From a virus, in IMG/VR virus record IMGVR_UViG_3300002334_000142, positions 1 to 22,530 of that record: a stretch of 22,530 bases of DNA. The stretch is one strand, 5' to 3'. A program made the position numbers and the translations under genes. Below the pieces are notes generated by a model. The model was not told the DNA's origin. It ran no database searches and worked only from the letters and a program-made list of their open reading frames with translations. This document shows positions 7,076-15,650 of this stretch, piece after piece. How positions within the stretch are numbered: position 1 is the first letter of the stretch; every line of letters begins with the position of its first letter.

Positions 7076-8929
7076 CTATATGGGCTTGACACTTGAAAAC
7101 CGGTCAATTTGAATAAGACACTGTGTAATTGGGTCTCTTTTTGCCATCCATTGCAATTCATCTCGAATTCCAGCAGGCACATCTTGCGTTGATGCGCCTC
7201 TGAGCTCGACTAAATGGTCTGTGATAATGACGCTAGGAATCGTAAAAACGTAAACATTTCCAGATAAGTCATTGTAATTCCAAGACAAAGATATTGTGTC
7301 GTGATTCACAAAATTATTGTATAAATCCAGTGTCTCAAAATAAGCTTCTAGCGATCCAGAAATTTCAAAACGTCCAAGTCCTACATCAATCGGATATTTT
7401 GTTCCAACTGCAAATTGCTTTTTCGCATTTGCATCAATATCCAATACTACTTTTTCCACTGCAGTTGTCATCGGCAAACCATCTTTACTAATATTTCCGA
7501 TATTCGCCGTGCAATGAATTACATTTGTGGTTACAGATCGTAATCTATTATACGAAGATGCATTGAACTGATCCATTTGTGTCAGAGACTCCAGCACTGT
7601 ACCCGACACTAAATTATCTCCATCTTTCAGCAGAATGGAATCTCTCGGTGTGACTCTTCTTCCTTCCAGGGCAACCTCGCCCATCACCATTTGTCCCGCC
7701 ATCATGTGCAGCGACAATGCAGATACTCTCATGCCATCTTGCAGGCTGCTAATTCCTAAATCTTCGTACTGTTCTTCAATCGTGAATGATTTTTTTGATG
7801 CCTGTGGGTCGGTTGGATTTTTCAACACCGATCCTTTTATTGCTACAGCTCCAAGAACCGCCACACTTGGTGGGTGAGGCGTCACAGTTAGAGTGTCTGC
7901 ACCAGCAGCCGTAATCGTGAAGAAACCGCGTGCAGCGGCTGCGCTGGCAACAGAAACAGTAGAAAAAACCATTGCTCCACCTGAATCCACCATTTCGGCA
8001 GCTATGGCGGTTACTAAGTTCGTCAGAAAATACAAAGTGACAACAGAGCCAGATACGGTTGCCCGGATGCCAATGTCTCCAGAGTTGTTTTTTTCATTGA
8101 TCGCCGAGCAGATATTAGTAGCAGAATCAGCACTGGTTGCTCCAGTAGCAAAATCGACACCGGCAAATAACGAAATTATATCGATACCGTCAGTCATAGA
8201 GACATTATCGCCAGCAGTCACGGTGGCGCTGAATGTGATTGTTTGATTAGAAAATGTGATTGATCCGGTAGGAATATCAAGATAAATTCTCTGACCTACA
8301 ACAAACGATCCTAATTCATTATTCCCATTGCTATCAATTGTCGAATTACCACCTGTACCCAAACGAATGTCTGAACTTTGAACAACCACATCATTTGCAT
8401 CGATCAGAAACGCATAGCCATTTGTTGCCTCAATAGTGCCGGGAGACGTAGTAAAGGTGATCGTTGTATCAGTAGCACCAAAAGAAATTGTGCTGATAGC
8501 ATTGTATCCATTATTGCCTTGAGTCAGAAATCCTTCCAGCTTCACGATTTGACCCACAAAGAAGTATCCAGTTACATCTGCGCCAGACACCACTATGGTG
8601 TTATTGGCTGTCCAAGCAACGTCACCAAATTTGTCAAACGTCATTGATCTCGACCAAGTGCCTGATAAAACAGCCTCTAAGAAAGCATCGTGTGACCCTG
8701 CACTTATTTCAAATGATTGTTGGGAATTGGCACCATGAGTCACTTCAACTATTCTGCTCACCATGCGGTCGCTATTAAGCTGCCCATTGAGTACTGAATC
8801 TTTTTCTGTTATGAGATTGTTATGGATGAAATTTATAACTCGCGCAGAGCCATTGACTGGAGTTTGTCCCCATTCAGTTTCATCAAGGATAACAAGTTTG
8901 GAATCTTGAGGGTGGGCTATTTCGGTCAC
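7076..8929 (-). CDS. Tail tube-like protein, first of two paralogues
   Basis: A 617-residue beta-rich protein starting with GTG at 8927-8929; the ribosome site AAAGGAG overlaps the end of the tail terminator gene, whose stop is two bases away. The N-terminus (ILDETEWGQTPVNG, then LNSDRMVSRIVE) and the pattern SFEISAGSHDAFLEAVL fit phage tail tube proteins of the Phage_tube_2 type. The C-terminal part contains FEISGSLEAYFETLDLYNNF, similar to the end of the downstream paralogue. Residues about 100-360 are low-complexity, Thr/Ser/Ala-rich and look like inserted domains. Following the terminator gene is the normal place for a tail tube gene. It could instead be a tube-associated or minor tail protein; both paralogues need structural comparison to decide. 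Confidence 0.7.
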   Translation of the reverse strand: MTEIAHPQDSKLVILDETEWGQTPVNGSARVINFIHNNLITEKDSVLNGQLNSDRMVSRIVEVTHGANSQQSFEISAGSHDAFLEAVLSGTWSRSMTFDKFGDVAWTANNTIVVSGADVTGYFFVGQIVKLEGFLTQGNNGYNAISTISFGATDTTITFTTSPGTIEATNGYAFLIDANDVVVQSSDIRLGTGGNSTIDSNGNNELGSFVVGQRIYLDIPTGSITFSNQTITFSATVTAGDNVSMTDGIDIISLFAGVDFATGATSADSATNICSAINEKNNSGDIGIRATVSGSVVTLYFLTNLVTAIAAEMVDSGGAMVFSTVSVASAAAARGFFTITAAGADTLTVTPHPPSVAVLGAVAIKGSVLKNPTDPQASKKSFTIEEQYEDLGISSLQDGMRVSALSLHMMAGQMVMGEVALEGRRVTPRDSILLKDGDNLVSGTVLESLTQMDQFNASSYNRLRSVTTNVIHCTANIGNISKDGLPMTTAVEKVVLDIDANAKKQFAVGTKYPIDVGLGRFEISGSLEAYFETLDLYNNFVNHDTISLSWNYNDLSGNVYVFTIPSVIITDHLVELRGASTQDVPAGIRDELQWMAKRDPITQCLIQIDRFSSVKPI

Positions 8930-8931
8930 GC

Positions 8932-9351
8932 TTAAACTCCTTTAGTATCGATCAAATAACTGATATCTAAAGACAGCGAATACCGCCCATTTTTCAAAAG
9001 CATATTTTCATAATTTGGTTCGCCCATGACAACACGTCCGCCTGTCACAGGATACTCTTTTTCTGCGAAGTAGTTTCCTAGAAATTCAGCAACAGCATCG
9101 CGCTCCGCTGTAGCTGTGTCTTTTGCAGCTGACACTTCTACTTGGAAACGCCCATGAGATCGACGTGGCTTTACAGAGCCAATGCCCGTTCTCATCGAAT
9201 TTCCTGGATACATTTGCGGTGCAACTTCCAAGGCTTCATTTGTTTCATCTCGGTCGTCGTTTTCCCATCTTATTTCAACAGCCGGATACGATGCTGTGAG
9301 CTGTGCCAGCAACCGTGTCTCTAATGCTCGTCTAACTTCTAAGTGGCTCAT
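8932..9351 (-). CDS. Tail terminator protein (DUF4128-like)
   Basis: I place the start at the ATG at 9349-9351 (MSHLEVRRALETRLLAQL), which overlaps the upstream stop as TAATG, giving 139 residues. A longer in-frame reading to 9420 exists but would add a basic, unlikely N-terminus and overlap the previous gene. The protein shows the tail terminator pattern: an N-terminal helix (RRALETRLLAQL), a short PAVEIRWEND strand, a Y.G..R segment, then paired strands (GRFQVEVSAAKD, GRYSLSLDISYLID). Tail terminators cap the tube and stop its growth; the position between head closure and tail tube genes agrees. Confidence 0.75.
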   Translation of the reverse strand: MSHLEVRRALETRLLAQLTASYPAVEIRWENDDRDETNEALEVAPQMYPGNSMRTGIGSVKPRRSHGRFQVEVSAAKDTATAERDAVAEFLGNYFAEKEYPVTGGRVVMGEPNYENMLLKNGRYSLSLDISYLIDTKGV

Positions 9352-9725
9352 TATCTTTTTCTCAAATGTAGCATAGCCAAGCCTTCGCCGGGTACGCCTT
9401 TTGCTTTGACAATATCCCAAACAACGCCTTTTGCTGTCACGGTATCATTGTCGTTTGGTGTGAATGTTTGGTCTTTAAGAGGGAACAGGCATTTGATATC
9501 TGTGCGCCCATTTATGCTTTCATCCTTTTCTTGCTCGGACGCGGTATAGTCCGGCAGAGATGCCAATGAAATGACATGATCAACCACTGTCTTTGCTGTG
9601 TTCGCAGACGTAGCCGGATCATAAGCTGAGTCACCTTGTTCGTGATATGTGATTTGTTCTGATAAGTCGTCTGTGATCTCGAAAGCAGTTACGACGAGAC
9701 CGGCAACTAAATCTTTAAGAGCCAT
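9351..9725 (-). CDS. Head closure (stopper) protein, probable
   Basis: A 124-residue protein between the head-tail adaptor gene and the tail terminator, the standard place for the head closure or stopper protein. It has a short N-terminal helix (LKDLVAGLVVTAFEIT), a Tyr-His-Glu segment (QITYHEQGDSAYDP), and a C-terminal beta pattern (DTVTAKGVVWDIVKAKGVPG) that ends in a basic tail. The start is ATG at 9725 behind GGAG. The family is not recognisable with certainty from sequence; the call rests largely on context and size. Confidence 0.55.
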   Translation of the reverse strand: MALKDLVAGLVVTAFEITDDLSEQITYHEQGDSAYDPATSANTAKTVVDHVISLASLPDYTASEQEKDESINGRTDIKCLFPLKDQTFTPNDNDTVTAKGVVWDIVKAKGVPGEGLAMLHLRKR

Positions 9726-9727
9726 GT

Positions 9728-10249
9728 TTAACTCCTTACAATTTTGCCGAACGAACTGCCATTTGCGTTTTTGACACTTCCAAGGTCTTCAATTAACAGG
9801 AACACATCATTTGGAATGGTAATGGCGGTGTATCCTGTAGTGAACGTAATTTCGATTACATCCACGACCAATTTTTCGATGCCTGCAGAATCAAGAGGCT
9901 CGCCAAGATCACGCGCCAGAAGAAACCTTGTCAGTTCCATGATCGCGTATTGCAGTCGGATCGGGATTGTTGTATCCGTGATCAGAATATTTTCATGATC
10001 ATAGGCATAAGACCGAGGCCAAGCCAGGATATATGTCTCGTTCAGTTTTGTTCCTTCGAACGCCATACGGTATTCGATATAGCGGGTAGCCCACACAAGA
10101 ACTCGCTCTTTTTGATCGTCTGACAATGCATCCCAGACAAGAAAAGCATTAGCGTTCGCTTCAATATAGTCGCTGGCAGCAGCAAGCGTAACGTAGCCGT
10201 TAGCTCCCGCAACTCCTGATCCATCTTCAATTACATAACTGAATGCCAT
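9728..10249 (-). CDS. Head-tail connector adaptor (DnaT_2-like family)
   Basis: The 173-residue product begins SYVIEDGSGVAGANGYVTL, followed by an ASDYIEANAN helix, RVLVWATRYIEYRM, LAWPRSYAYDHEN, and IPIRLQYAIMELTRFLL. This is the pattern of the family that databases label 'DnaT-like ssDNA-binding' but which in phages sits in the head-tail adaptor position after the capsid genes. No replication genes are nearby, so I favour the structural role. The ATG at 10249 has GGAC upstream. It begins a unit behind a GTTAACCAT box and is followed by head closure with a two-base gap. Confidence 0.72.
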   Translation of the reverse strand: MAFSYVIEDGSGVAGANGYVTLAAASDYIEANANAFLVWDALSDDQKERVLVWATRYIEYRMAFEGTKLNETYILAWPRSYAYDHENILITDTTIPIRLQYAIMELTRFLLARDLGEPLDSAGIEKLVVDVIEITFTTGYTAITIPNDVFLLIEDLGSVKNANGSSFGKIVRS

Positions 10250-10276
10250 ATTTTGTCCAATTCATATTTGAATCGC

Positions 10277-10305
10277 ATTCTACCACAGAGACATGGTTAA
10301 CGCTA
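10277..10305 (-). promoter_or_regulatory. Promoter-like element with GTTAACCAT box (copy D)
   Basis: The 59-base gap between the PhoH-like gene and the adaptor gene contains AGCGTTAACCAT on the minus strand (10293-10304), the same 12 bases as on the plus strand of copies A and B. TAGAAT at 10277-10282 is a fair -10. A -35 17 bases upstream would be TAGCGT, which is poor and overlaps the box. Distance to the adaptor start is about 30-45 bases. Confidence 0.45.
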
Positions 10306-10308
10306 CAT

Positions 10309-11010
10309 TTATTTGAGTTTGGAAAATGCGGTAACCCACTCGCGCGCATGCTCTGATCGAACCACATCCTCCGGTAGGAACTCAACAATGTCGGCGTCTA
10401 TGTCAAACTTTTCAATAATCTTCAACACATCTTCCAGACCTGAATCATTTATATCAATTTGTGAGGGATCGCCAGTCACAACATATGTGGTGTTCTCGCC
10501 TTTTCTTGTCAAGAATAATCTCAGATCGGAAAAGGAACAATTCTGTGCTTCATCCAAGATGACGAAAGCATCCCTGAATGTGCGTCCGCGCATGTGCTCA
10601 AATGACAGGAATTCAATTTCTTTTGTCATCAGCATGCGCTGCAGCTCGTTGGTGCTGACTTCATCTTTGAACGCATCCATGAGTGGGACCAACCATGGTG
10701 CCAATTTCTGTTCCAGCTTGCCTGGGAGAAAACCCTGTGCATGCCGTGGGTCGGAAACAGTAGGTCTGGCGATGAGAATTTTGGAGGTCTGGCGTGCTTT
10801 CAATTTTTGAATAGCGATCCGAGCAGACAGCCATGTCTTGCCGGTGCCAGCTTCGCCTACTGCAAAAACTTGATCGCAATTCTGCAGGCTATCTATGAGA
10901 TCGCGCTGCCGGTCATTTCTTGGGATTATGGGAGGTGCTTGATGTGCTTTTTTCGCAGCTCTTCGCTGTTGACGTTTTCGGGCCTTATTACTAATTGATT
11001 GCTCAGACAA
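10309..11010 (-). CDS. phoH: PhoH-like P-loop ATPase
   Basis: A 233-residue PhoH-family ATPase. It has Walker A GEAGTGKT at residues 52-59, the ARPTVSD motif near 81-87, Walker B VILDEAQN at 150-157, the TGDPSQID motif at 179-186 and the RSEHAREW end motif. The N-terminus is very basic (ARKRQQRRAAKKAHQ), suggesting nucleic acid contact. It starts with TTG at 11008-11010 behind a clear AGGAG, so initiation is non-AUG. PhoH proteins are common in marine phages, and the family has been linked to RNA metabolism and helicase/RNase activity, but the phage role is not settled. It sits within the structural region, last in a unit after two small membrane proteins. Confidence 0.92.
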   Translation of the reverse strand: MSEQSISNKARKRQQRRAAKKAHQAPPIIPRNDRQRDLIDSLQNCDQVFAVGEAGTGKTWLSARIAIQKLKARQTSKILIARPTVSDPRHAQGFLPGKLEQKLAPWLVPLMDAFKDEVSTNELQRMLMTKEIEFLSFEHMRGRTFRDAFVILDEAQNCSFSDLRLFLTRKGENTTYVVTGDPSQIDINDSGLEDVLKIIEKFDIDADIVEFLPEDVVRSEHAREWVTAFSKLK

Positions 11011-11034
11011 TACAGTCTCCTAAGCGTTAGTTTT

Positions 11035-11208
11035 TCAGTTCGAAGTGTGGCAATCGCAGGCCGGGGCGGCGAACGATGCCGGGATAATAGCTTGTGTTTT
11101 ATTCTTTTCAAAAGAGTTCATTATAGGAATAGCAAAGAAAATAACCAAAGCAAGTAATAGTGCGCTGGTCCCATATTTATTCCAAAGATAATACAGTGCT
11201 TTTTCCAT
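11035..11208 (-). CDS. Small single-pass membrane protein
   Basis: A 57-residue protein if it starts at the ATG at 11206-11208, just past the stop of the upstream coiled-coil gene (TAATATG). An upstream in-frame codon at 11253 is unlikely because it lies inside that gene. The protein has a short N-terminal segment (MEKALYYLWNKYG), one strong transmembrane helix (ALLLALVIFFAIPIM) and a tail ending in PACDCH. Size, topology and pairing with an XhlA-like gene suggest a lysis role such as holin or spanin component, but no signature proves it. Confidence 0.55.
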   Translation of the reverse strand: MEKALYYLWNKYGTSALLLALVIFFAIPIMNSFEKNKTQAIIPASFAAPACDCHTSN

Positions 11209-11209
11209 A

Positions 11210-11437
11210 TTATTGCACAAGCACTTGTTGCATGATAGCTCCGAGGAAGCCAAGAAGAACGAACATCGTGATCCGCATTAGAATGGTATTGATTTTACTC
11301 ACACCTTTTTTGATATCTTCCATAGTTTCTGTCATGTGTTCAACGTCTTTACGGTCAAGTGCCGTTTTCAGTTCTTGATCATGCATACGCTGTTCAAGTT
11401 TTTTAAGTCGATCATTGAAATCTGTTATTTCGCCCAT
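11210..11437 (-). CDS. Coiled-coil protein with C-terminal TM (XhlA-like)
   Basis: A 75-residue protein with an N-terminal coiled coil (DFNDRLKKLEQRMHDQELK, then MTETMEDIKKG) and a C-terminal hydrophobic helix (ILMRITMFVLLGFLGAIM). This architecture and size match haemolysin XhlA-like proteins, which work with holins in phage lysis. The ATG at 11437 has a weak GAGAG site upstream. It is the first gene after the 168-base gap that carries box C, and is followed by the small membrane protein and PhoH. Another possible reading is an inner-membrane spanin-like protein with inverted topology. Confidence 0.55.
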   Translation of the reverse strand: MGEITDFNDRLKKLEQRMHDQELKTALDRKDVEHMTETMEDIKKGVSKINTILMRITMFVLLGFLGAIMQQVLVQ

Positions 11438-11553
11438 GGGTTTCTGCTCTCTTGTGGTAGCAGCGCCCCGCGCTGGATTGAATGAGTGAGGCCGGTGTCT
11501 AATGCTCGACTTTTAGAATACACTTGAGTTGAAAGAGCTTTCACCGCCTCAAT

Positions 11554-11582
11554 ATTACAGTATCACGAGATATGGTTAACAA
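11554..11582 (-). promoter_or_regulatory. Promoter-like element with GTTAACCAT box (copy C)
   Basis: On the minus strand TTGTTA (11577-11582) and TGTAAT (11554-11559) are 17 bases apart. The GTTAACCAT box (plus strand 11572-11580) overlaps the -35. The site lies in the 168-base gap (11438-11605) between the fibre-like gene and the XhlA-like gene, so it would drive the lysis/PhoH unit. The rest of this gap holds a short AGCGC/GCGCT hairpin near 11462 and nothing else I can name. Confidence 0.5.
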
Positions 11583-11605
11583 GCAATAGATTAAAAATAA
11601 ATATT

Positions 11606-12205
11606 TTATACAATCGCGATGACTGTCGTATAGCTTATGTCCAACAGTGCGGAGAAACTGGAAGCATCACCATTGCCAGTATCGATTGTTGATGGTGTAA
11701 AATATTCCAGCGTTCCACCACCATCGTTTGTGGCTCTGAGTCTGAACTGGGCATCGGCTGGAGAAGCCTGCCCTTGTCCAAATTCCATACTGATGAAACC
11801 TTCGCCATTTGATGCTATTTCCACCTGTCTGAGCGTGTTCGGAGTAGCAACCCAGGTGCTTCCACTATCTACACTGGATTCTACCCATATTAGCAATTCA
11901 GAAGCCTGTCCGCCGCCTGCTCTTTGAAGATGCAGGGATAATAGAGACACAGCGGTAGATAATGCAACTTTCAGTGTCACAACGCCATTGACTACAAGCA
12001 TATCGTCGTTTTCGACAGAGCCAAAGTCAATTGTCACACAGGACGCTGAATCTCCCGAAATAAAAGTTGGTATCGTTGTCCCGGCAGACTCGCTGTGCGC
12101 TGCTACGTTTTTCGTGAACTCAGTGATTAACGTGATAAAATTATCGTTAATTTTACCTGCTGCAACTCCCCAAGTTGTTGAGGATAGGATTGTTGAAATG
12201 CTCAT
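11606..12205 (-). CDS. Fibre-like or surface beta-sandwich virion protein
   Basis: A 199-residue protein. The N-terminus SSTTWGVAAGKINDNFITL is the kind of short motif seen at the start of phage fibre and surface proteins, and the following LITEFTKNVAAH may be a short helix. The rest is predicted beta sandwich (LLSLHLQRAGGGQASELLIW, WVATPNTLRQVEIA, FRLRATNDGGGTLEYF) ending in LLDISYTTVIAIV, reminiscent of C1q/TNF-like trimer heads. It does not share the N-terminal domain of the three spike genes upstream but is last in the same unit, so I infer a virion surface role. No enzymatic motif is visible. Confidence 0.45.
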   Translation of the reverse strand: MSISTILSSTTWGVAAGKINDNFITLITEFTKNVAAHSESAGTTIPTFISGDSASCVTIDFGSVENDDMLVVNGVVTLKVALSTAVSLLSLHLQRAGGGQASELLIWVESSVDSGSTWVATPNTLRQVEIASNGEGFISMEFGQGQASPADAQFRLRATNDGGGTLEYFTPSTIDTGNGDASSFSALLDISYTTVIAIV

Positions 12206-12222
12206 TATATTTCTTTCTCTGA

Positions 12223-14169
12223 TTAAGCAGTTTTTGTTATATGCTCGGCAATCTCAGTTGGAGTTAATGCCCGATCCACTAATGTAGCCACACCAATTCG
12301 ACCTAGTATGCCAGCTCCACCACTATTGCTGAGGTCGCCTAAATACGATCTAGTGTGCCATGCAGTGGGGTCAGCCACTGACGTGTTCTCATCTATCTCA
12401 ACACCATCCACATATTCTTTCATAGTTGTAGATGCCGCATCATATGTCACAGCAAAATGATACCATGTGTCTATTGCAGGGGCTGGTGATGCCGATGCCA
12501 CTTGATCGAAGGCACCATTGTGTGCAGCCTGCCAAGCATTTGACGGAACCCAAAGAAGGTGCGAGTGGGTTCCTACAGGAGCATAGTATGCAGACCATAC
12601 ATTCATATTGCCAGCCAATGAATCAAATTTTACCCACACTAATTTTGAATAACTGCTGGCAATTAAATCAGCAGTACCATCTAATTCAACACTATCATCC
12701 GCTGCCGGTACTGATATAACATTTTTACCAACATCAGAATCAAAAACAATTGCTGCTGAGTTCACGAAGGTGACAGTCGCCGATCCAACCAAATCATCTG
12801 AGCCTACAGACACGTCAATGTGATTAGTGATATTTGCCGCAAAAGTAAATCCGAGTGTTGCGGTCGCTTCTATGTTGCTCGCCACACTTGCTCCAATCGC
12901 ATTTATTGCAGATATTCTGTATTGGTAGGAAGTCGCGGCGGCTAGTCCAGTGTCATTGTGAGATGTAACAGCACCTATTCCAGAAGCAACCACAGAAAAA
13001 TTACCCCCTGTAAACTTTCTTTCTATCACATAATCTGTGATAGTTGACTCTCCGTCAAACACAGGAGCTGTCCACGCCAAAGCCACAGTTGTTGCTGCCG
13101 GTGTTGCATCAAAAGTTATCACTTTATTTGGCACCGCCGGGCTTGCCGGAATACTTCCATTGTTGCCTCGGGCACTTTCCCAGCTATCAAAATATCTACT
13201 GCCTAATTTTCTCAGAGATTCAGAATCGAAATGAAGATTGTCTCCTTGTAAAGTGAGATTGGCGGTATCCACATAAGCACAATTTACAAAATTGTCTGGT
13301 ATCGCAGCCATGGCATCATCCATCTCTTGTCGATCTGAATTTATTATAAACTCGTCACAGAAACCTCCAGCTACAAATGGCCCAGTTACGTCTACAAGCA
13401 TTTGATCAATCATAGCATACAATAAATTAGGATATGTGACAGGTATGCCTACATCAGACTCGCCTTGCTGCCAGAGTGTTCCTCCCATTAGGGCGTTTGG
13501 TACTAGACTCTTTGCCAAAATAATTCTAGCAACGGCATCAGAATAAAGCGAGTCTACCGGATTCCAAAAATCATTAGAGAAACCTGATCCAGATTTTCCA
13601 TGTGGTACTAAAATTAATGTTGCATTAGGGTACCTTCTCATGAAAGCTATCGCAAATTGTAAAGCAAACCCCATGTCTCCAGGCGTTTCATCCACGTGAT
13701 CGAGAGGTACCGTAGCTGCGACTATTTCTCCAGATTGATTTAATTGCATTACACCATCTGGATATGCCTGCCCACTATCAAACGTATCAGAGCCTACAGC
13801 ATTTGACTGACCAAAAACTCCGACAATTGCAGGTCCAGTGATTTCTGCCGGGAACCCTCTTTGTGCCACCGGTACAGAATCAATTGAGAAATGTAGTTTA
13901 ACATCTGAAATGGTGATTGTGCCCGAAGGCTCACCATCGGCAAGGATAACGCTGACTGCGCTCCCCGCGCGCGGTCCTACATATACTGCTAAATTTGGTG
14001 CCACGTAAGTATCATCAGTAGTGGCATCAGTACCATCAACTCTGTAATGAAATCCTTGTTTAGAGATCATACGCACAGTAGCAGAATAATTATACGCTGT
14101 CGCACTCTCTGCTGTAGCAGCAGCAGCTTCCAACTCTTGCGATGATATTTCGTAGAATGATTCAGACAT
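12223..14169 (-). CDS. Receptor-binding spike with SASA/SGNH acetylesterase, FN3 and LamG domains
   Basis: A 648-residue modular protein. Residues 1-95 form the domain shared with the two upstream spikes (ATVR, GFHYRVDGTDAT, AVSVILADGEPSGTI). Residues about 113-330 are a SASA/CE6-type SGNH hydrolase: block I GQSNAVG at 120-126 (Ser122 likely nucleophile), WQQGESD at 233-239, and GDNLHF with D310 and H313 as the likely Asp-His pair. Residues about 345-437 look like fibronectin type III, and about 455-645 like a LamG/concanavalin fold (VWVKFD, DTWYHFAVTYD, YVDGVEI). SASA enzymes remove O-acetyl groups from sugars, so it probably modifies an acetylated surface glycan at adsorption. ATG at 14169 has GGAA upstream, and the upstream stop is two bases away. 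Confidence 0.8.
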   Translation of the reverse strand: MSESFYEISSQELEAAAATAESATAYNYSATVRMISKQGFHYRVDGTDATTDDTYVAPNLAVYVGPRAGSAVSVILADGEPSGTITISDVKLHFSIDSVPVAQRGFPAEITGPAIVGVFGQSNAVGSDTFDSGQAYPDGVMQLNQSGEIVAATVPLDHVDETPGDMGFALQFAIAFMRRYPNATLILVPHGKSGSGFSNDFWNPVDSLYSDAVARIILAKSLVPNALMGGTLWQQGESDVGIPVTYPNLLYAMIDQMLVDVTGPFVAGGFCDEFIINSDRQEMDDAMAAIPDNFVNCAYVDTANLTLQGDNLHFDSESLRKLGSRYFDSWESARGNNGSIPASPAVPNKVITFDATPAATTVALAWTAPVFDGESTITDYVIERKFTGGNFSVVASGIGAVTSHNDTGLAAATSYQYRISAINAIGASVASNIEATATLGFTFAANITNHIDVSVGSDDLVGSATVTFVNSAAIVFDSDVGKNVISVPAADDSVELDGTADLIASSYSKLVWVKFDSLAGNMNVWSAYYAPVGTHSHLLWVPSNAWQAAHNGAFDQVASASPAPAIDTWYHFAVTYDAASTTMKEYVDGVEIDENTSVADPTAWHTRSYLGDLSNSGGAGILGRIGVATLVDRALTPTEIAEHITKTA

Positions 14170-14171
14170 TT

Positions 14172-15638
14172 TTATTCCTTACCTGCTTTTTCTGATAACC
14201 ATGTTATCAGTAATGTATCTTCTGCTGCTGTTAATTCTTCTGTTATCACTATTTGATTTGTCAGCCCAGAAAACCTCAAACTATCAGAAGCCGCTCCCCA
14301 TCCTGAAAAAGATAAAATATCATTTGTCATATCTAATCCTTTTATGGTTATTACGTGAGGTGTTCCGTCTGATGCTTCGGTGTGTAATTGTTGTCTCGTA
14401 TGCGGCGACACAGCTACACCATCGACGAAAGTTCCACGAGTTGCAGCCGGTGAATTTATATCTGCACTTATATCTCCAGAATCAAATCTCCCAGCGTATG
14501 GAGCAGACGTGCCTTCAAATCCTCCAGAAGAAAACAGTACAGAATCATCATCTGACGTTGTGCCTGCCCAATAGAAATCTAAATCGCTAACATTGGCATT
14601 CTCATTTAAAAATCCGATAGCATAGCCATCATTTGTTCCATCAGTATTAATTCCATATATGCCATTTACTATGCCGAGTAAACCACGATATTCTGCAGTT
14701 GATTGTGACATGTGCGCGCCTATCAGCGGACGTTCATATGCGTAATCTATTTCCCATTCAGTAACCCCGGAAAATGCACTAGATATTATCAATGAAGGAT
14801 GGGATAGAATGAGTCTCTGATCTATCTCAAACCATTCCCCAATGGTCGATTCTCGTGGCACAATATCAGTCCATGTACCATGATATGTCTGCAATGAAGT
14901 GGACGTAGAACCACTGACTCTTCTAGCTCTCATGTTTCTTTTATTTATTGTGTTTAGAGGAATTCCCTGCTGTATTCCGGCTAAATTAGCGGTTGCTGTA
15001 AACACATAATTACCATCCACAACGGCTCCCACACTCATATTACTCAGAGCATATGGATTCCAACCATTTGGTATCAATATGCCTCCGCCTGCATCATAAG
15101 TTCCTTCTGAGAAATTAGGATTCTCCAATATATTAGATTGTTTCGCAATGAATTCATCTGGAGACATGTCACGAATAACGGCCTTATCTAATATAGTATA
15201 AACTGAATCTAAATGTGCATTGACCGGATCAACAGCAAAGGCATCCTTGTACATTTTTGTCAAGTCAGACAGGTCCCATATGTGTCTCAATTTGCTGCCC
15301 AGCATGAAAGGGTGCCATTTAACATCCGGTGTAGGATTAATTGTGACTGCACCTTTTTGACTGTAAAGCCTTATTGAAGACAAGAATACATCACCGGACG
15401 TTTCTCCTGAGGCAAGCAGCACGCTTACTAGCGTATCTTTAGGTGGATTGATTAATATTGGATCGTTGGCATCCACCAGAGTATCAGACGTTGTGGCAAC
15501 TGTCCCTATAGCATAATGAAATGATTTTGTAGAGACTATTCGAACCAAAGCACCATATGAATAAGCGTCAGCATTGCTAACCACATCTGGGATAACACTG
15601 ACAGATTGAGAAGATATTGTGTGAAAGGCTTCTGCCAT
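14172..15638 (-). CDS. Receptor-binding spike with carbohydrate-binding-like modules
   Basis: A 488-residue protein. Residues 1-95 are the shared spike N-terminal domain (GALVRIVSTKSFHYAIG, LVSVLLASGETSGDV). A linking segment (VKWHPFMLGSKLRHIWDLSD) resembles text seen before C-terminal ligand-binding domains in phage fibres. A galactose-binding-like beta sandwich follows at about 165-315 (NILENPNFSEG, IPNGWNPYALSN), and a LamG-like region at about 320-480 (DGYAIGF, ADINSPAATRGTFVDG, LRFSGLTNQIVI). I see no catalytic motif, so binding rather than cleavage is likely. It sits between the deacetylase spike and the esterase spike with short gaps, so all three are probably made together. Confidence 0.6.
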   Translation of the reverse strand: MAEAFHTISSQSVSVIPDVVSNADAYSYGALVRIVSTKSFHYAIGTVATTSDTLVDANDPILINPPKDTLVSVLLASGETSGDVFLSSIRLYSQKGAVTINPTPDVKWHPFMLGSKLRHIWDLSDLTKMYKDAFAVDPVNAHLDSVYTILDKAVIRDMSPDEFIAKQSNILENPNFSEGTYDAGGGILIPNGWNPYALSNMSVGAVVDGNYVFTATANLAGIQQGIPLNTINKRNMRARRVSGSTSTSLQTYHGTWTDIVPRESTIGEWFEIDQRLILSHPSLIISSAFSGVTEWEIDYAYERPLIGAHMSQSTAEYRGLLGIVNGIYGINTDGTNDGYAIGFLNENANVSDLDFYWAGTTSDDDSVLFSSGGFEGTSAPYAGRFDSGDISADINSPAATRGTFVDGVAVSPHTRQQLHTEASDGTPHVITIKGLDMTNDILSFSGWGAASDSLRFSGLTNQIVITEELTAAEDTLLITWLSEKAGKE

Positions 15639-15650
15639 AATTTTTCTTTC

